A stretch of 64,000 nucleotides of DNA from Eudorina sp. 2006-703-Eu-15. Taxonomy: Eukaryota > Chlorophyta > Chlorophyceae > Chlamydomonadales > Volvocaceae. Numbering within the stretch: the first letter of the stretch is position 1; each line of letters starts with the position of its first letter. The DNA lies in NCBI GenBank assembly GCA_003117195.1, contig BDSI01000115.1:310001-374000 (forward strand), given 5' to 3'. The notes beneath the pieces are model-generated. The model ran no database searches. It worked only from the letters and a program-made list of their open reading frames with translations, and was not told the origin of the DNA. Below are positions 11,774-25,100 of the stretch, one piece after another. Position numbers and translations under genes: made by a program.

Positions 11774-14476
11774 TTATGTCCAGATGGCCAAAATATCATC
11801 CACAGGGTACCCGTCCAGGTTCTTGTAGTAGAAACACGAGCCCGCGATGATCTCGTACTGTGTATTGATGATATTCACGGGACTCGGCAGCGCTGTCGTA
11901 CTCCACGTGTACCGCATGTTGTTGAAGGCCTGGCAGGACGCGTCCGCCAAGCAGGCCTGGTAGACCTCCCGCAGGCACTTGTCGCTGGGGCGGTCGGTGG
12001 CGGGGAAGTCAGACCGCGGGAGGTCGTACCCGGGTACGGCAACGAAGCCGCGCATGGGCGGGCACACTGCGCGGCGGCGGGTAAGGTGACGGCAAGCAAA
12101 AGAGGATGGAGGGGGTCCAGGGGAAGAGGGTCTTGCGGTTTCGCTGTTTTACGGTATTCGCTCAGCACAAGGAGACGGGGGAAGCGGGCGCAGGCAGCGA
12201 ATGGGGCGGTGGCGTGCAGGGCGATGCAGGATCAGCAGCCCCTTGGTTGGTTATGGGCTTCATCGCGGACCTGCACACCTCCTCCCTTACCGTTGCATTC
12301 ACCCCCGACCCAGCGCCAGCCCCACCACGCACTCGACCACTGGTGGTGGCGCCACCCCACATTATTGGTGCTACAGCAGTGACGCTCTCTTCATCAGCTA
12401 GCGGCGGCGAATTATTCGGGATTCAACATCTTTCCGGGCGGGCTACCTCAAACCCAGCACTACCGCGCAGGACAAACACTCACGTTCCCGGACGTAGGCG
12501 CACACGCCCGGGGCGGCGACGGCGTCGTTCTGCAGCGCCCCCATCGCGTAGCCGCCGTCCGTACTCCACGCCGTACAGCGGGGTTCCAGTTTGCAGAACG
12601 CCTCTGACGCGGCCGCGGTGGACATCTTGCCGGAGGCGAGGCCGCCCACGCCGGAGGCGCCCGCGTTGTGGGCGGTGGAGTGCGGCAGGGGCAAGAACCC
12701 GAACTTGGGGGTGCAGGCTGCAGCGTGAAAGGAGAGCGGGTGGGAGGGCGGGAGGAAGGGAGGCAGGGAGGGGGATTTAACGAGTGGACCATACAATTGG
12801 CCGGGGAAGTTCCTCTTCCTAAACACAAAATCCAAGATATTATTGCGAGTGTGTGCAGTTGCCGAAATGGTGCATATACTCGCCTGTACACACGCTTGTC
12901 GGGTTTCCTCCCTGAGCACGCTTGAAGGCGGGCGGGATTCCTCGGCAAAACACACATAAACACACTTGCGCACGTGGTGTGGTGCAGTGCGGCGCACGCC
13001 CGCGCGGGGACCCGGACTCACGGTCCTTGTAGTACGTGGCCGTCGCCGTCGCCACGAACGCCCAGACCACCAGCGAGGAGCTGAGGGGCGCGGTGCCCGT
13101 GACGTACGTCCCGTTGGTGGTCCAGGCGATGCAGTCGGTCGCGGCCTCGCACGCGGCGCGCGCCGCGTCGCCGTCGGCCGCGGAGTGCTGGGTGGTGGTG
13201 GCGGGGTCGAGGTTTGCCAGGGCCATGTAGGGGTGCAGCGTGTAGCCAGGGATCCGAGCGAACGGACCTGCGCCAGAGAAATAAAAAGGGAGCCGATGTG
13301 GTCCGATGTATGGTTGATGTATGTTTGTTGTGCCTTGTGCGTGCGTTGGTCGTTTGGTGCGGTGGGTACGGGAGGAAGCTGTTCGAAGGTACGGTCGTCA
13401 ATGCGCTCAAGATGGCGGGCGGGCGGATGAAGTACGTTATGGATTGGGGGCCATCAGCGCAAGGTCGAGTCCCAATCCCCAAGAAGGCCTTATGTCTACT
13501 TGTCCAGTTAGGGTAGTCTAGGTTGGCCGATTGTGCACATGTGCAGTCTGGTCCAGTAAAGGTAGATAGGCCTATTCGACGAGCGCGAACTAAATAGTAC
13601 AACACTTTGTATGATAGATCTTTAAAAAGGGCTTATCTCCAACAGGAGGAAGGAGAATCAGGGACGCCGCGCTCGATCCACTTGTGGGCCTTAGGTTCAC
13701 TAGCCTAGTCCAGGACGCCGCCCTCTGCACGGCTGGCCAAAGATCGCTGCCGCTGCCATTACCCCACAGCCCACACGGCAACGACTCAGGCACTCAACGC
13801 CTGGCAGCTCACCCGTCCGTACTCTGCAACAACCGCCACAATCACCACCACTGCCACAACTGCCAACCGTGCGTGCGTGCCGTGATGACTCACGACTTAT
13901 CAGGATGGACTTACGTACCTCGCTTCACGTACTTATCAGGACTTACCTCGCTTCACGTACTGGCAGAAAACAGGGAACCAGTCAAGCCGCGCCATGATCG
14001 ACAGCTTGCCCAGGTTCCCCGTGACACCCAAGTTGTTGTAGGCGATGCAGCCGCCGCTGCTGCCGCACGCTGCGGCCGCCGCCGCCATTGAGCTGTAGTT
14101 GCCGCCCAGGGCAGGTGACGACGGCGACGGGCCGTCCTCGAATGCCGCGACGAAGCCGCGGAACAGCTCGTAGCCCTTCATTTCGAAGCAGGCTGCGCCC
14201 GTTCACAGCGCAGCACAGCACAGCACAGCGCAGCCAGCACAGCACAGCACAGCGCAGCAAAAGGACACAAATCGCTTTTTAGCTACTGTGCTGTGCACAA
14301 TAAAATGCCAGCCAGCGGGCAGCTGGTCATTGGGGCCCGCCCCAGGGTCCGCCTTGTAACGCTTCTATCCAGTTGGGGCCAATCATCCGGAGCGGCGGCG
14401 GACGGTGCTGAGGGCGTCATCAGGCATACCGCTTACTGCTGCATGTCGTGAGTGTCAGGTCAGGAGATTAGGGATT

Positions 14477-14562
<86 letters not shown>

Positions 14563-14835
14563 GCTGCTGACGTGGACCCCAACACCCCGACACCGCCGCT
14601 GGGACACCTCCATGACCTCCAGCGCGTGGGACCCACACCACATCAGGGACAGCGGGTGTATATCCCCGCAGTATCCCTGATTGCTCTTTCCGTACATGCC
14701 GTACATACCTGCTGTGGGCACGCCGGGGTTCTGCTTGGCACTCGCAGTCGCGGCCAGCAGCAGCCACAGCACGAGCGCGCATGCCGACGGGGTGGCGACG
14801 GAGGCCGCAGACAGCAGGAGGCTGAGGTGCGGCAT
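11774..14835 (-). CDS. Secreted protein with four PAN/Apple-like Cys modules
   Basis: Five exons: 14835-14709, 14192-13947, 13267-13022, 12717-12484, 12066-11774; 381 aa. The ATG at 14835 begins a signal peptide (MPHLSLLLSAASVA..., hydrophobic core ALVLWLLLAATASA, cleavage before KQNPG). Each later exon encodes one module of 80-97 residues with a shared core: a helix of small residues, then C-x(5-6)-C-x-A-[WYF] (ACGSSGGCIAYNN, ACEAATDCIAWTT, FCKLEPRCTAWST, ACLADASCQAFNN), then a late Cys after an aromatic strand in at least two modules (VFCQYVK, SCFYYKN). This resembles PAN/Apple domains, which bind glycans or proteins outside the cell. All four introns are phase 1 with strong donors (GTATGT, GTAAGT, GTGAGT twice), so the modules are symmetric exons. 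The ligand is unknown; extracellular matrix or surface function is inference. Confidence 0.82.
12854..12930 (+). repeat. Intron-resident repeat, degenerate copy 6
   Basis: GTGCAGTTGCCGAAATGG followed by TGCATATACTCG and, after a gap, GGGTTTCCTC; GGGCGGGATTCCTC with CAAAACACACATAAAC lies at 12931-12960. It sits in the PAN-gene intron 12718-13021, antisense to the gene. Confidence 0.5.
14480..14557. repeat. (CA)n microsatellite in intron 1 of the PAN-like gene
   Basis: About 39 CA units. On the transcript strand this is a (TG)n run inside intron 14193-14708. Confidence 0.97.
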
Positions 14836-16471
14836 GACGATTGTGTGTTGGTGATGATGGTGGTGGTGATCCGGTAGGGCGAGCGAGTCGGAAGCGGTAG
14901 GTTGAGCGAGTGTCGGAGAAAGAAGCAAAGAACCAGGGCGGACCGAGTCGAGAACGCTCCGGCGCGAGCGGTGCGAGCAACGCCACAGGTAGAGTCTGCA
15001 CGCGTAGGCACAGCGGAACACCGTCGTCATTTGCGATGCCTCGACGCGAGAATGAAACATATTTCAGTGGGTGGATGTTATGTTGACGCCATGTCGCGGT
15101 GTGGTGCGGATGTAACACTTATGTGGAGAGGTTCCGGAAGGGCGCGCGCGACAATGGAGTCGGCTCCCGAGCGTGACAAGGCACACCAGCGCTTCATTAT
15201 GATAGATGAATTAGACAACCCAGTTGTGATTTCTGCGCACATAGCCGTGAACCTGGCTGGCTGGTGGTTGCTGGCGAAAAAAACAGCCACTGAGCATTAT
15301 TAACAGCGACAGAATGGCGCAAGTGAAGCAGCGCTTACCTTCTTTAGAGGACTGTAACCTGTATATATTGAAATCCAATGTCGCGCACACACATTGATTG
15401 TCACGTAACGTAAAGTAACCAGCACACTGTTACGACATTTCACGACGTGTTGATAACTGTTTTTAAAACTTTGTATTTAGACATTTGAATATCTAGGGAA
15501 CTCTTTTTTATTGATGAAGGTGTGGCCTTGAATGTGTTTCCAAAGAACTCGATGCGTAACGTTGACCACGGGCCGCCCTTCGGAACTCCGTCTGGCGCCT
15601 AGGAAGCCAAAACTTAAATATAATATTGATAAATCTACTATATATAATTGATGCTAATCAGTCTGGTAAACACTCGGGAAACGATGTGAGCTAGAATGAA
15701 TGAGACCGGAGACAATCCATCATTTCACGTCGTCGTTCTAATTTACAATTATATAATAAACTATAACACAATCGCTCTAATCTGTTATCGCATGTCGAAC
15801 GCAAACCGCTCCGCCCGCCGCCCCGCCCCCCACCAACGATTCGCCAAAGATCTCACCCTAATTTAGCCTTTACGTTATTTTCCAGGCATGTGAACACAGC
15901 AACCTTCAGACAGTAACACAGCAACCTTCAGACAGTATCAATATACATAAGCACATACCTTTAAGACGGTGATTTGGAAGTTTAGTCCGGATCGCGCGAC
16001 GCGGTGAGGGAAGTCAGGGAGGGTCAGCGAGGGAGGAAGGGTCAGCGAGGGTCGGGCCTGGTCGGGTCATTGTTGCAGTGAAAGCCTGTGAAGGTTACCA
16101 AAGCATCGAATGGATTCCCGTCATGGCTATTTGGCATCGAGCAGCCTGCAGGTCGGGGCGCGCAGTGCACGCGGGGCGCATATCTGCCGTTGGCCAACAA
16201 CCTCGGGAACAAGGTTTCCAAGCATATGTCCTTGTTGCCCCCGGCCGGCAGCTCTTGCGGATGACCGAACTGCTGTGTGACCCAGAGAAGGCAGGCCTGG
16301 GTAGGCGCGGAGGGAGGCGGACAGAGATCTTCACGCTCACCGTCCGTCAAGCTGGCGCAGCTTCTCCATCCCGTGCGTACTAATAAGCGCGAGTCCGGAA
16401 CTCCGGATTACAGTATAGGCTTCCAGGCTCGCCTGCCCACGTGCCCATCCCAGAAGCCCGCTGTGCAGATC

Positions 16472-16577
16472 GTGTACAGCGGGCTCGGCGCCGAGCAGAA
16501 CGTGTACGGCGGACTCGGCGCTGAGCAGAACGTGTACGGCGGACTCGGTGCTGAGCAGATCGTGTACGGCGGACTCG
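16472..16577. repeat. 30-bp minisatellite, about 3.5 copies
   Basis: Unit GTGTACGGCGGACTCGG plus CGCTGAGCAGAAC. Related GTGTACGGCGG-ACTCC units recur at 17506-17541. Confidence 0.93.
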
Positions 16578-16701
16578 GTGGGTGGCCTGCTGTGCAGTCG
16601 AGCCGTGATTGCCCACCCGCCGAGGGCCCCGCTGATTCAGCTCCGCCGCCGTCCGCCTTTGATCACCCTGGGTTTCCAACCACTGACGCACGGGAGGCTG
16701 T

Positions 16702-17102
16702 GGCTTGTCACCGGTGACCCGCGGTGTCCACTGTAACATCCTTAATAATAATGGCACTGTACGTACGGCCGTGTGACGGTGACGCATTATTCCGTACGTG
16801 TATTTGTTGTCAGGTGGGCTTACAAAGGCAGGCCTGCCTTGGGGTCGCCGCGAGGTAGACATCACGTCCATCACAACACGACCCGCCGGGTCCACTGTAC
16901 CATCCTTAATAAAAAAATTAACACGTTCTAACCCATCAACCCACGGATTGTTCCAATGCGGACCGTAATATTGGGTGGTACTGCCGTAGACGCCGCTGGC
17001 GTACACGGCGAGCTGGCGAAGCACGACCCAACGACATGTATTACCAAAACACAATACGTGATCCCTTTGGGGTCCGCTGTAACGTTCATTCATTCATTCA
17101 AT
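16702..17102 (+). repeat. Cluster of three retrotransposon-like 3' ends
   Basis: Copies at 16702-16752 (GTCCACTGTAACATCC, tail TTAATAATAAT), 16869-16919 (GGTCCACTGTACCATCC, tail TTAATAAAAAAAT) and 17060-17102 (GGGGTCCGCTGTAACG, tail of TTCA units). All share (G)GGTCCRCTGTAMC followed by a short A/T-rich or tetranucleotide tail and point the same way. Confidence 0.7.
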
Positions 17103-17353
17103 ACGGTATCACGAGCCTGTCAGTACACGAGAGCGCACCAAGAAGTCCAAAGAACAACAGGGAATAGAAACCAAGACATGCGCCAGCAGGCTCACTTTCA
17201 GAGCGCGCCGACCGCTTCGACCGATTTGGGCGGCTTTGGGATCCAACTGCCAACCGTCATAGTTTCACAATGTCTAAACCGAACCACTGGCCGAAACGGG
17301 GACGGTGTCATGGGTTGTGGGATCATCCTTGTCCTCCTTGCACTCCTCCGAGA

Positions 17354-17355
<2 letters not shown>

Positions 17356-17452
<97 letters not shown>

Positions 17453-17457
17453 CACAT
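17356..17457. repeat. (CA)n microsatellite
   Basis: About 50 CA units in intergenic sequence, with one CG interruption near the right end. Confidence 0.97.
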
Positions 17458-19129
17458 GTCGAGACACAACACCGGGGGGAGAGCCGTCATCGCAGGCCCC
17501 ACCCGTGTACGGCGGACTCCACCCGTGTACGGCGGCCTCGGGACACCGAACATACAGCAGCAGGTTGAAACCCACCGCATTCGCGGCATCACGGGCAAGG
17601 AAGCACCAACATACTGTACCTACTACTGAGGCGGCGAGCGCCCAACAGAAGGTCCCGAAGAAGGCCCTCTAAGGTGTAACGCCTCCATCCAGTCAGTCGC
17701 GCCCTCACGCACAGAGAACAACGAAAACGAAACTGCGCCCAACTGCAAAAATCGAGTGAAAAACCTCCGGACAACATACACAAATATTCAGGTGTGTAAC
17801 GTTACCAACTCGCTGGACCGCACACATATACCTGACACCCACAAACCAATCAGTGAATCAGTCCAAGGGTCATGTTCGCGCCGCATCCCAGCCACACCCA
17901 CATTTAGAGCAAGCGCCACACGTGTAAGTTAAAGAGCAAGCAAGCAACGAAGTACGCAATCAGCCACGCAGCATTTACAGAGCAAGATCAAGCAAACAAG
18001 CGATACCAGGTACGCAGCGCGCAGAGCGCGCAACCGACAGAAATAGATATAGATAACGCGCATCTCCGAAGACCGACCGACGGACCGAAGGATGGCACCA
18101 TCGGACCCGGGGTGGTGTCGTACACACGTCGTACACACGTCGCAAGCTCCCAAAGCGTCCCCGCCCGCACTGCGCGCCCCATCCAGACGCGACCCGATCG
18201 GCCAAACGGCGCACCATTCAATACATCATACCCTGATCGACCCCAACTCTTATCGACCCCAACTCTTATCAACCCCAATTCTTATCAACCCCAATTCCTT
18301 CAGAACAACTCGTTCAGAAGTAACGCCGAACAGCGCAAAAGCCCACCAATATCGCAGTCGTGTCGCGCGCTGCGGGCAATCCTCGGCGACGCACAAGTGC
18401 GTGCCGTACGCCCCCGTACACCCTGCCCTGCCGTACACAGTCCTCCATCAGCACTCGAGATTCGCCATCTCGGCGCGACTGCCAAACAAACAAACGTACC
18501 AATCTCCAACTGAACTATATACCTGCACAAGGCCCACAGGTTTCGATAAATCCATAGCGCCATAGGGCCCTTGGCCGAACGTTCTGCGTTAGGTGCTGTT
18601 GTGCGCCGCCCATCCGTTGGTCCGAGCGTCCGACCCATGGGCCGGTGTCCACCAAGATCCCACAAGCACATCAGACACCACGCTCGAACACGTCATCGTC
18701 ACGTCATGTACGGCATTCGTTTCGGTACGACTGCCCGGGCGCGGTGCTTCACACATCTTGCGAAACCCGCACCCACCAACGGCCGATCCATTCGATCGAT
18801 ATCTCCTTGATGTAACGTATCTGATTATCATCAAGAAGCTTTGGACCGTCAAATGTTTGACGTTAACACGCGCACGCACGTCCGCGTCAGCCTCCCGCGG
18901 CGTTGCAGTACATGCCGTACATGACGGACAGCGACATCCGCCTGCGCGTTCGTTGGCCGCGGTCTGGCTTGTTTTGGCGTTGGACATAACGTCGTGCATC
19001 ATCATCATCAATTTGTACGATGGTAAAACTGCGCTGATTTCCACGGCCCTCCTTCCTCTCAGTCGTTCCCCACACACGCTGCTCCCGGAGGACCGCCCCG
19101 CCACACCCCAACCTCGGCCGCCTGCCACC

Positions 19130-22100
19130 TCACTTGTTACTGCCACCACCACTGACACCACCGACACCACCACCACCACACGCATCATCGTCGTCATCCT
19201 CCAGCAGCTCCATCGCCACCACGGCAACCTCTTCGCCGCCGCTGACGGCGCCGCCGCCGGCCAGCCGATCACTTCCTCTCCCACTGGGCCCTGAAGAGGC
19301 AGCGGCTGGGGCGGCGGCGGTGGGGCCGGCGGCGGCGGCGGCGGCCGCTGGACTGCCAACACTGCTGGCAACTCCCTCACCACCGCCACCACCACCACCA
19401 CCACCACCACCACCACCACCACCACCACCACCACCACCACCGACACCACCACCACCACCAACCCCCTCACCACCGCCACCACCACCGCCACCACCACCCT
19501 CCTCCGCCCCGCCGGCCATAGGCATTTGATGTCCGCCGCCGCCGTGGCCACCCTTCGTACCAACCGTAAACGTACTGGGTCCGGCGGACGTGGTGCCCGA
19601 AGGCGCCGGCTGTACGACGACGCCCGCTTCCGCCTTCTCCACATCCCCACCATCGTCCTCAACGTCAAACTCCTCCTTCCCGTCCCGCTGCTGCTGCTGT
19701 TGAAGGGGAGAGGCGCTGCTCCGGCTCCCATTCCCATGTTTGCGAGAAGATAGCTTTCTAGGCGCGACCGTGCTGCCGGCGCCGCCGCTGGCGCTGTTGT
19801 CGTCACTGCCGGCGGTGGCGGTCGCGGCGGCGGCGGCGGCGGCGCCCGCCGCCGCCGCCGCCGCCGTCTTGCCGCTGTCGCTCTTCTTGAAGGACGCCAC
19901 TGTGCGGCCGACGATGCTGCCGGTGTTGTAAATGGTGGCCTTGGCGGTCTGGATGGTGCGGGCTGACGTCACGATGCCCGTCAGTACGGCAGCCATGCGG
20001 GGGCCGTACCGCCGGCTCAGGTTGGCCTGCGGGTAGGGCGACGGCGTCAGGCCCATCATCTCGATCTGGATCTGGATCTACTTTATCCCCATCTGGCCGC
20101 ATACACCCCATGTCGACTCTCGACTGCGAGATCGATCGGCTTCAGAGCCGATCGATCTCGCAGTCGAGAGTCGAAATGCTCAGTAATGCATGTACGTTGT
20201 ACGTGCGCATGCAGTACAGTACAGTACCGTGCAGTACCGTCGTACCTTGATCTCGCTGGGCGCCATCTCGTACACGCGCTGACGGTCGAGGCCCATGTGG
20301 TCGAGCTGCTTCTCCCAGTTGGTGCGCGTGATAAAGTAGGCGAAAACCGCGAGCATGGCCACGTTGAGGGCGATGATGCACACCGCCAGCACGGTGCGGC
20401 CGGCGAAGGAGACGGTCTGGGAGGGGGGGAGGGGCGAGGAGGGGTGAGGGGTAGGGGTGGGGGTGGGATCAGTGTTGCTATCTTCCAAAACGGGGAAATA
20501 GAATTGCGCAGGTTTCCGGCCTGTCGCCAGTAGCCAAAAAACCTTTCGCAGGGCAGGGTTTGGGGGCCTTCCTAGGCAGGGTGGCTACCTTAAGATATGA
20601 ATATATATTCGGCCAGAAATCTTGAGTTTCGATAGATACTTTCCCTCGGGAGAAAAATGAGGTTTTAGATACTCATGGCCTCTCGAGTGAGGCGGGTCCC
20701 TGGCCCCTTCTCTGAGGCGGGTCCCTGGCCCCGTCTCGGAGGCGGGTCCCTGGCCCCTTCTCGGAGGCGGGTCCCCCACCTCCCCGTGTCCCCTACCCCG
20801 GGAGCCCGTCCCCCCGCGCCCCCCTCTCCAAACTCACCGGCGACAGCAGGTAGAGGTTGAGGTAGAGTGTGATGATGATTACTACCAGGGCCACCTCCTC
20901 CAGCCGGTTCATCGTCTGGCGGACATAAAAAGGTTGTGTGTTTAGAAGAAGAGGATTGTATGAAGGTTTGCGTTTTTTTGCTGAAGAGGGGGTATGGAGG
21001 CGTAGAGTGGGAAAGCAGGCGGGCTGGGACATGGGGGTAGCCGACTGCGTATTGCCGTACGTATCTGGCATGGCATCCGTGAAACCGGTTTGCGTTCCTC
21101 CCCGCATCCCGCCATTCAGATCTCCCTGTTGAGTGGTTCTGGAACGAGCCGGCAGTCCACGCACGCACGCACGCACCCGGGTCCGGAAGGGCTGCACCAG
21201 CAGCTGCGCCGCGAAGGCCAGCGCCACCACCGCTATGACCACCAGCATCTGCACCGCCACCCCCCGCTGCGCCAGCAGCACCACCACCACCGCCACCGCC
21301 ATCTGCCTCAACATGATGACACTCTCCCAGTACAGGTACCTGCGGGGAAGGGTGAGAGGGGGGTGAGACGTGAGAGGGCGTTGCGGTGGATCGTGTGATG
21401 ATCGGTTGCATGATCGGTTGCATATGACCCTTTGGGGTCCGCTGTAACGTTCATTCATTCATTCATATGACCGGGTTGTGACCGGTGCTATAACTGGTAG
21501 TGACCGGTTGTGGTTAGTTGTGACCGGTTCTGATCGGTTGTGATCGGTTGTGGTCGATTGTGCGCGGCTCGCGGTTTCTTTTTACACAAACATAAGCACA
21601 CACACGCACCTCAGCTGGTACACGCAAGCTGGCAAACGCTTTTTTGCTCGCACACATGATTACGTTATTCCGCATCGTTCCGGATCGTCTTCGGCGGTGC
21701 TGACTACACGGCGTTTTGCTTGCAGGTGGGTAACAACGCGAGGATCGCACGCACGCACAGCATTGTGGTGTGAGTCTGTGTGGCCAAGGCAGCCGACCCG
21801 CACCAGCTGGTAGTCTTCCGCGACGCCGCGACACCAACAGCGCGCCAAAGCAACAGCGTTCTTCCGACACCGCAGCCTTTTTATTCATTATACGGGCCGG
21901 GCAATCGGGTATATTATATGCGCATACGGGCAAACTATTGGGCGCCACTCGGCCCCTCGCATGTCACGCACTCCTGTTCTGCCTGCCTAAATAACGCACG
22001 CACCTCAGCTGGTACAGCTCCCTGTACGACGCATACACCACCATGGAGTAGTCGGAGAAGTCCAGCGCCTGCTCACGGCCCTTGCGGTGCAGCCACACGG

Positions 22101-25100
22101 CCACCCCCACCGGCCACCCCACGCCCATCAGCAGCAGCCCCGCCATGCCCAGGCCCAGCGCCAGCGCCAGGTGACGGCCCACGTAACACTCCTCGCTGTA
22201 ATCGGAGGTCCAGTACTTGCCGGGGTACAGACCGGCGGCGGCCTGGGGGTGTAGGGGGGGGGTGTTGGACTGTTGATGGTTAGGGTGTGCGGGTGGGAGG
22301 GGCGGGGCGTGGGGAACTGGGGATGGGGGGGGGGGAGGGGGGGCGTGGGGATGGGTTGAGGTTGGAATGGGATGAGGAAGCGGGGCGATTGATGGACCTG
22401 CGCTTCAGGTGTACATCTCCTGGCAGGAGGGATGTGATTTTGTTGTTTGAATGATGCATGGATTCCACCGCGGGGCCGTACAGCCGTATTTTCTTTGCCG
22501 TACACCCGGCCGTACGTACCGCCAGCACATTGTCCGTGTCCGCCGAGTCGACGGCCACGCAGGAGAAGATGGAGAGCAGCGCCCTCATGGTGTTGGGGTA
22601 GAAGTAGAACATGACGGTGGCGAAGGACATGATGAGGCGGGGCGGCAGGTAGGTGCGGCCGAAGGAGAGGAGCCCCGAGCTCCGCGCGATGGCGGGCCTG
22701 GTGGGGCGGGCGGGTTTAGGGTTGGGGTGGCCGAGTTGCCGTGCGGCCGGGAAAGGAGGTACGGCAGCGGCCGGTAAGGGGAATGAAAGTCGGGCAGGAT
22801 TGGAATGGAGTGGCGGCTGGCGGGGCTTGGGCACGTGGTGTGGACCCGCACTAATGATGGAGGAGGAGGAGGAGGAGGAGGAGGAGGAGCTCAACGCAGA
22901 GGGGTTTGGAGTGGCGGGTTGGGTGGGTGTGTCTTTGGCGTTGCCTGTGCTCTTGACGGATTGAGTGGGTGTGGCGGCGATGCTTGGGACCGTAACGCCC
23001 CACCGTTTGGTTGATGCCTGATGTATGGTGATATGGTGACTAGCGCCGCAGGACGGGCACCAACACCCAAGATCCCAAGTCGTGTGGCGGTGTCGACCGA
23101 CATAAATGAATGAATGAAACAATGCATGCATGCATGCACGTTACAGCGGACCCCGAAATCGGACCCACCGACGTGAGGCGGTGCCGACCACGAGGCCCCC
23201 ACGAGCCCCCCAACGGGCCATCCAGCCCACCCAGCCCACCCACCCACCTGTGCCGCTCCCGCCAGTACATGCCCAGCCCGATCCCCAGCCACACCACCGC
23301 CACGCCCACGGACACGTAGAGCGGCGCCAGGGCCGCCAGGATGGTCCGCTGCATGGCCTTTGACACCGCCAGACCGTCTGGCAGGGAGCAGTCCATGGAG
23401 ACTAGCGAGCCGGGGATGGCGGTTATCTGGTCGTAGAAGCGGAGGTAGTTGAGGACGGACTTGGGCGGGTTGGGGATGGGGACAGCCTTGACCAGGGCCA
23501 GGATCTGGGGCGAGGTAGGGCGCAGGGGTCGGGGTGGGGCGAGGGTGGGGCGAGGGTGGGGCGCGGGTGGGTCAGGGGAGAGGGTGGGGTCGGGGTAGGG
23601 CGGGGTGGGTCGGGGGAGAGGGTGGGAGATGGAGGGAGAGGCCTCCCTGCCCTGCTGTCTTAGTGGCCGGAGCTGTTTTAGTACACAGTTACCACAATCA
23701 ACGAAAATAAAACTTCAAAAAAATTCCATTTACAAAGTTTAAGAACAAATTTTGAGGCCACGGAGCTGTGCGTGCACGACGAGATCGATCCTTCCCGAGG
23801 ACGGCCCGACCCAGACCTGGACGTAGCTGATGAAGATCTTGATCGTGGCCGCGTCTTGCAGCGGGTTGGCGTCCGAGGCGGATTCCCGGCGGAAGGCGCT
23901 GCCGGCGGCGGCGCCGCCGCCGCCAGCGCAATTGTCATCGCCGCCACCGCCGCCGCCACCGCCGCCGCCGGCGGCGGGCGATCCCAGGGCGGCCGCCGCC
24001 GCCGCCCTCGGCGTTAGCGCCACCGGCGTGCCCAGCGCATCGCCGTCAGGGCTGAACTCCTCTACGCCGTACTGGTCATACTCGTCGTACCGCGAACTCG
24101 CTCCGCCGCCACCGCCCCACCAGTAAATTGGATTGTTGCCGGTGCCGTACCCACTGCCGTACCCGTAGCCGCTGTACCCACCGCCGTAGCCGCCGGCGTT
24201 GCCGCCGGGCACACCGAAGCCGCACGCGCCGCCGTTGCCGTTGCCGGCGGCGGCGGCGGCGACGTAAGCGGCGCCGCCGCCGTACGCACCCCCAGCAAAG
24301 CGACTGGTCTCCAAGCTGCCTGTACGGCTGACGTTCTGGGGGATCCACGATTGTGAGGCGAGGCGGCGTCGGAGCAGCCCGCCGAGGTTGAGTAGGGACC
24401 TGCTGGTGCTGCCGCTCATGGACCTCTGCGCCTCGATCTCACCTGCCGCCGCCGCCGCCGTTGCGGCGGGGCCGCTGCCGCCGGCACCCACGCCGTTGCC
24501 CTCCTCCGCGGCGCGGCCCAGACGGCTCAGGCCGGCGAGGATCAGCCGGGAGGCGTTACGGCCCCCGCCGCCCCCGCCGCCGCCAGTGACGGCGACGGCG
24601 GCGGCGGCGTCCGCCTTGCCCTGCCGGCGGCGGACCTCCGCCAGGAAGCCCGGCGGCATACCCGTGACGGAGACCATGCTTGGCGATACGACTGCCGTAC
24701 CGTTGGTGCTGCTTCGCCGGCGTGGGAAGTCGGCGTTGAGGCTGGGACCGCTGGCCAAGTGGCGGGGCCGGCGCAGCAGGACGGCGGTGGCGGAGGCGAT
24801 CCGCGGCGGCACCAGCGACCCCGGTTCGAATCCCGCGCCTGACGGAATCGCGATCCCGCTAACGGAGCTGCGACGCCCGTGGAGCCGACGGGATGTCGCG
24901 GCCGCCGGCGGCGGCGGCGGCGGCTTGGAGGACGACGCGTCCGGAACGGCAGCGTCGGGAACCGACAGCTGGCGTCCACTGCGCGCGGGCGAGCCGCACC
25001 GGGAAGGCGCGGGTTGCGAGCCGTACAACAGTGTACGGGATTGTACGGATGTACTAATTGGCAGCGGCGGCAATAACGGCCGGGGTGGCGGCGACGCCGT

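Larger units (their letters stand above)
14836..19129. other. Repeat-rich intergenic region
   Basis: No exon structure was recognised. 15300-16000 is distinctly AT-rich. It contains three retrotransposon-like 3' ends (16702, 16869, 17060), a 30-bp minisatellite (16472-16577), a CA array (17356-17457) and a 17-bp repeat CAACCCCAATTCTTATC (18240-18299). It should include the promoter of the PAN-like gene at the left and the 3' UTR of the beta-helix gene at the right; a minus-strand TGTAA occurs at 17979-17975. Confidence 0.55.

Noticed and set aside
24815..24845. GGTTCGAATCCCG, a perfect tRNA T-loop/B-box, with an A-box-like TGGCGGAGGCG upstream
   Set aside because: The flanking bases do not form a T-stem or acceptor stem, and the site lies within the in-frame 2.3-kb exon of the beta-helix gene.
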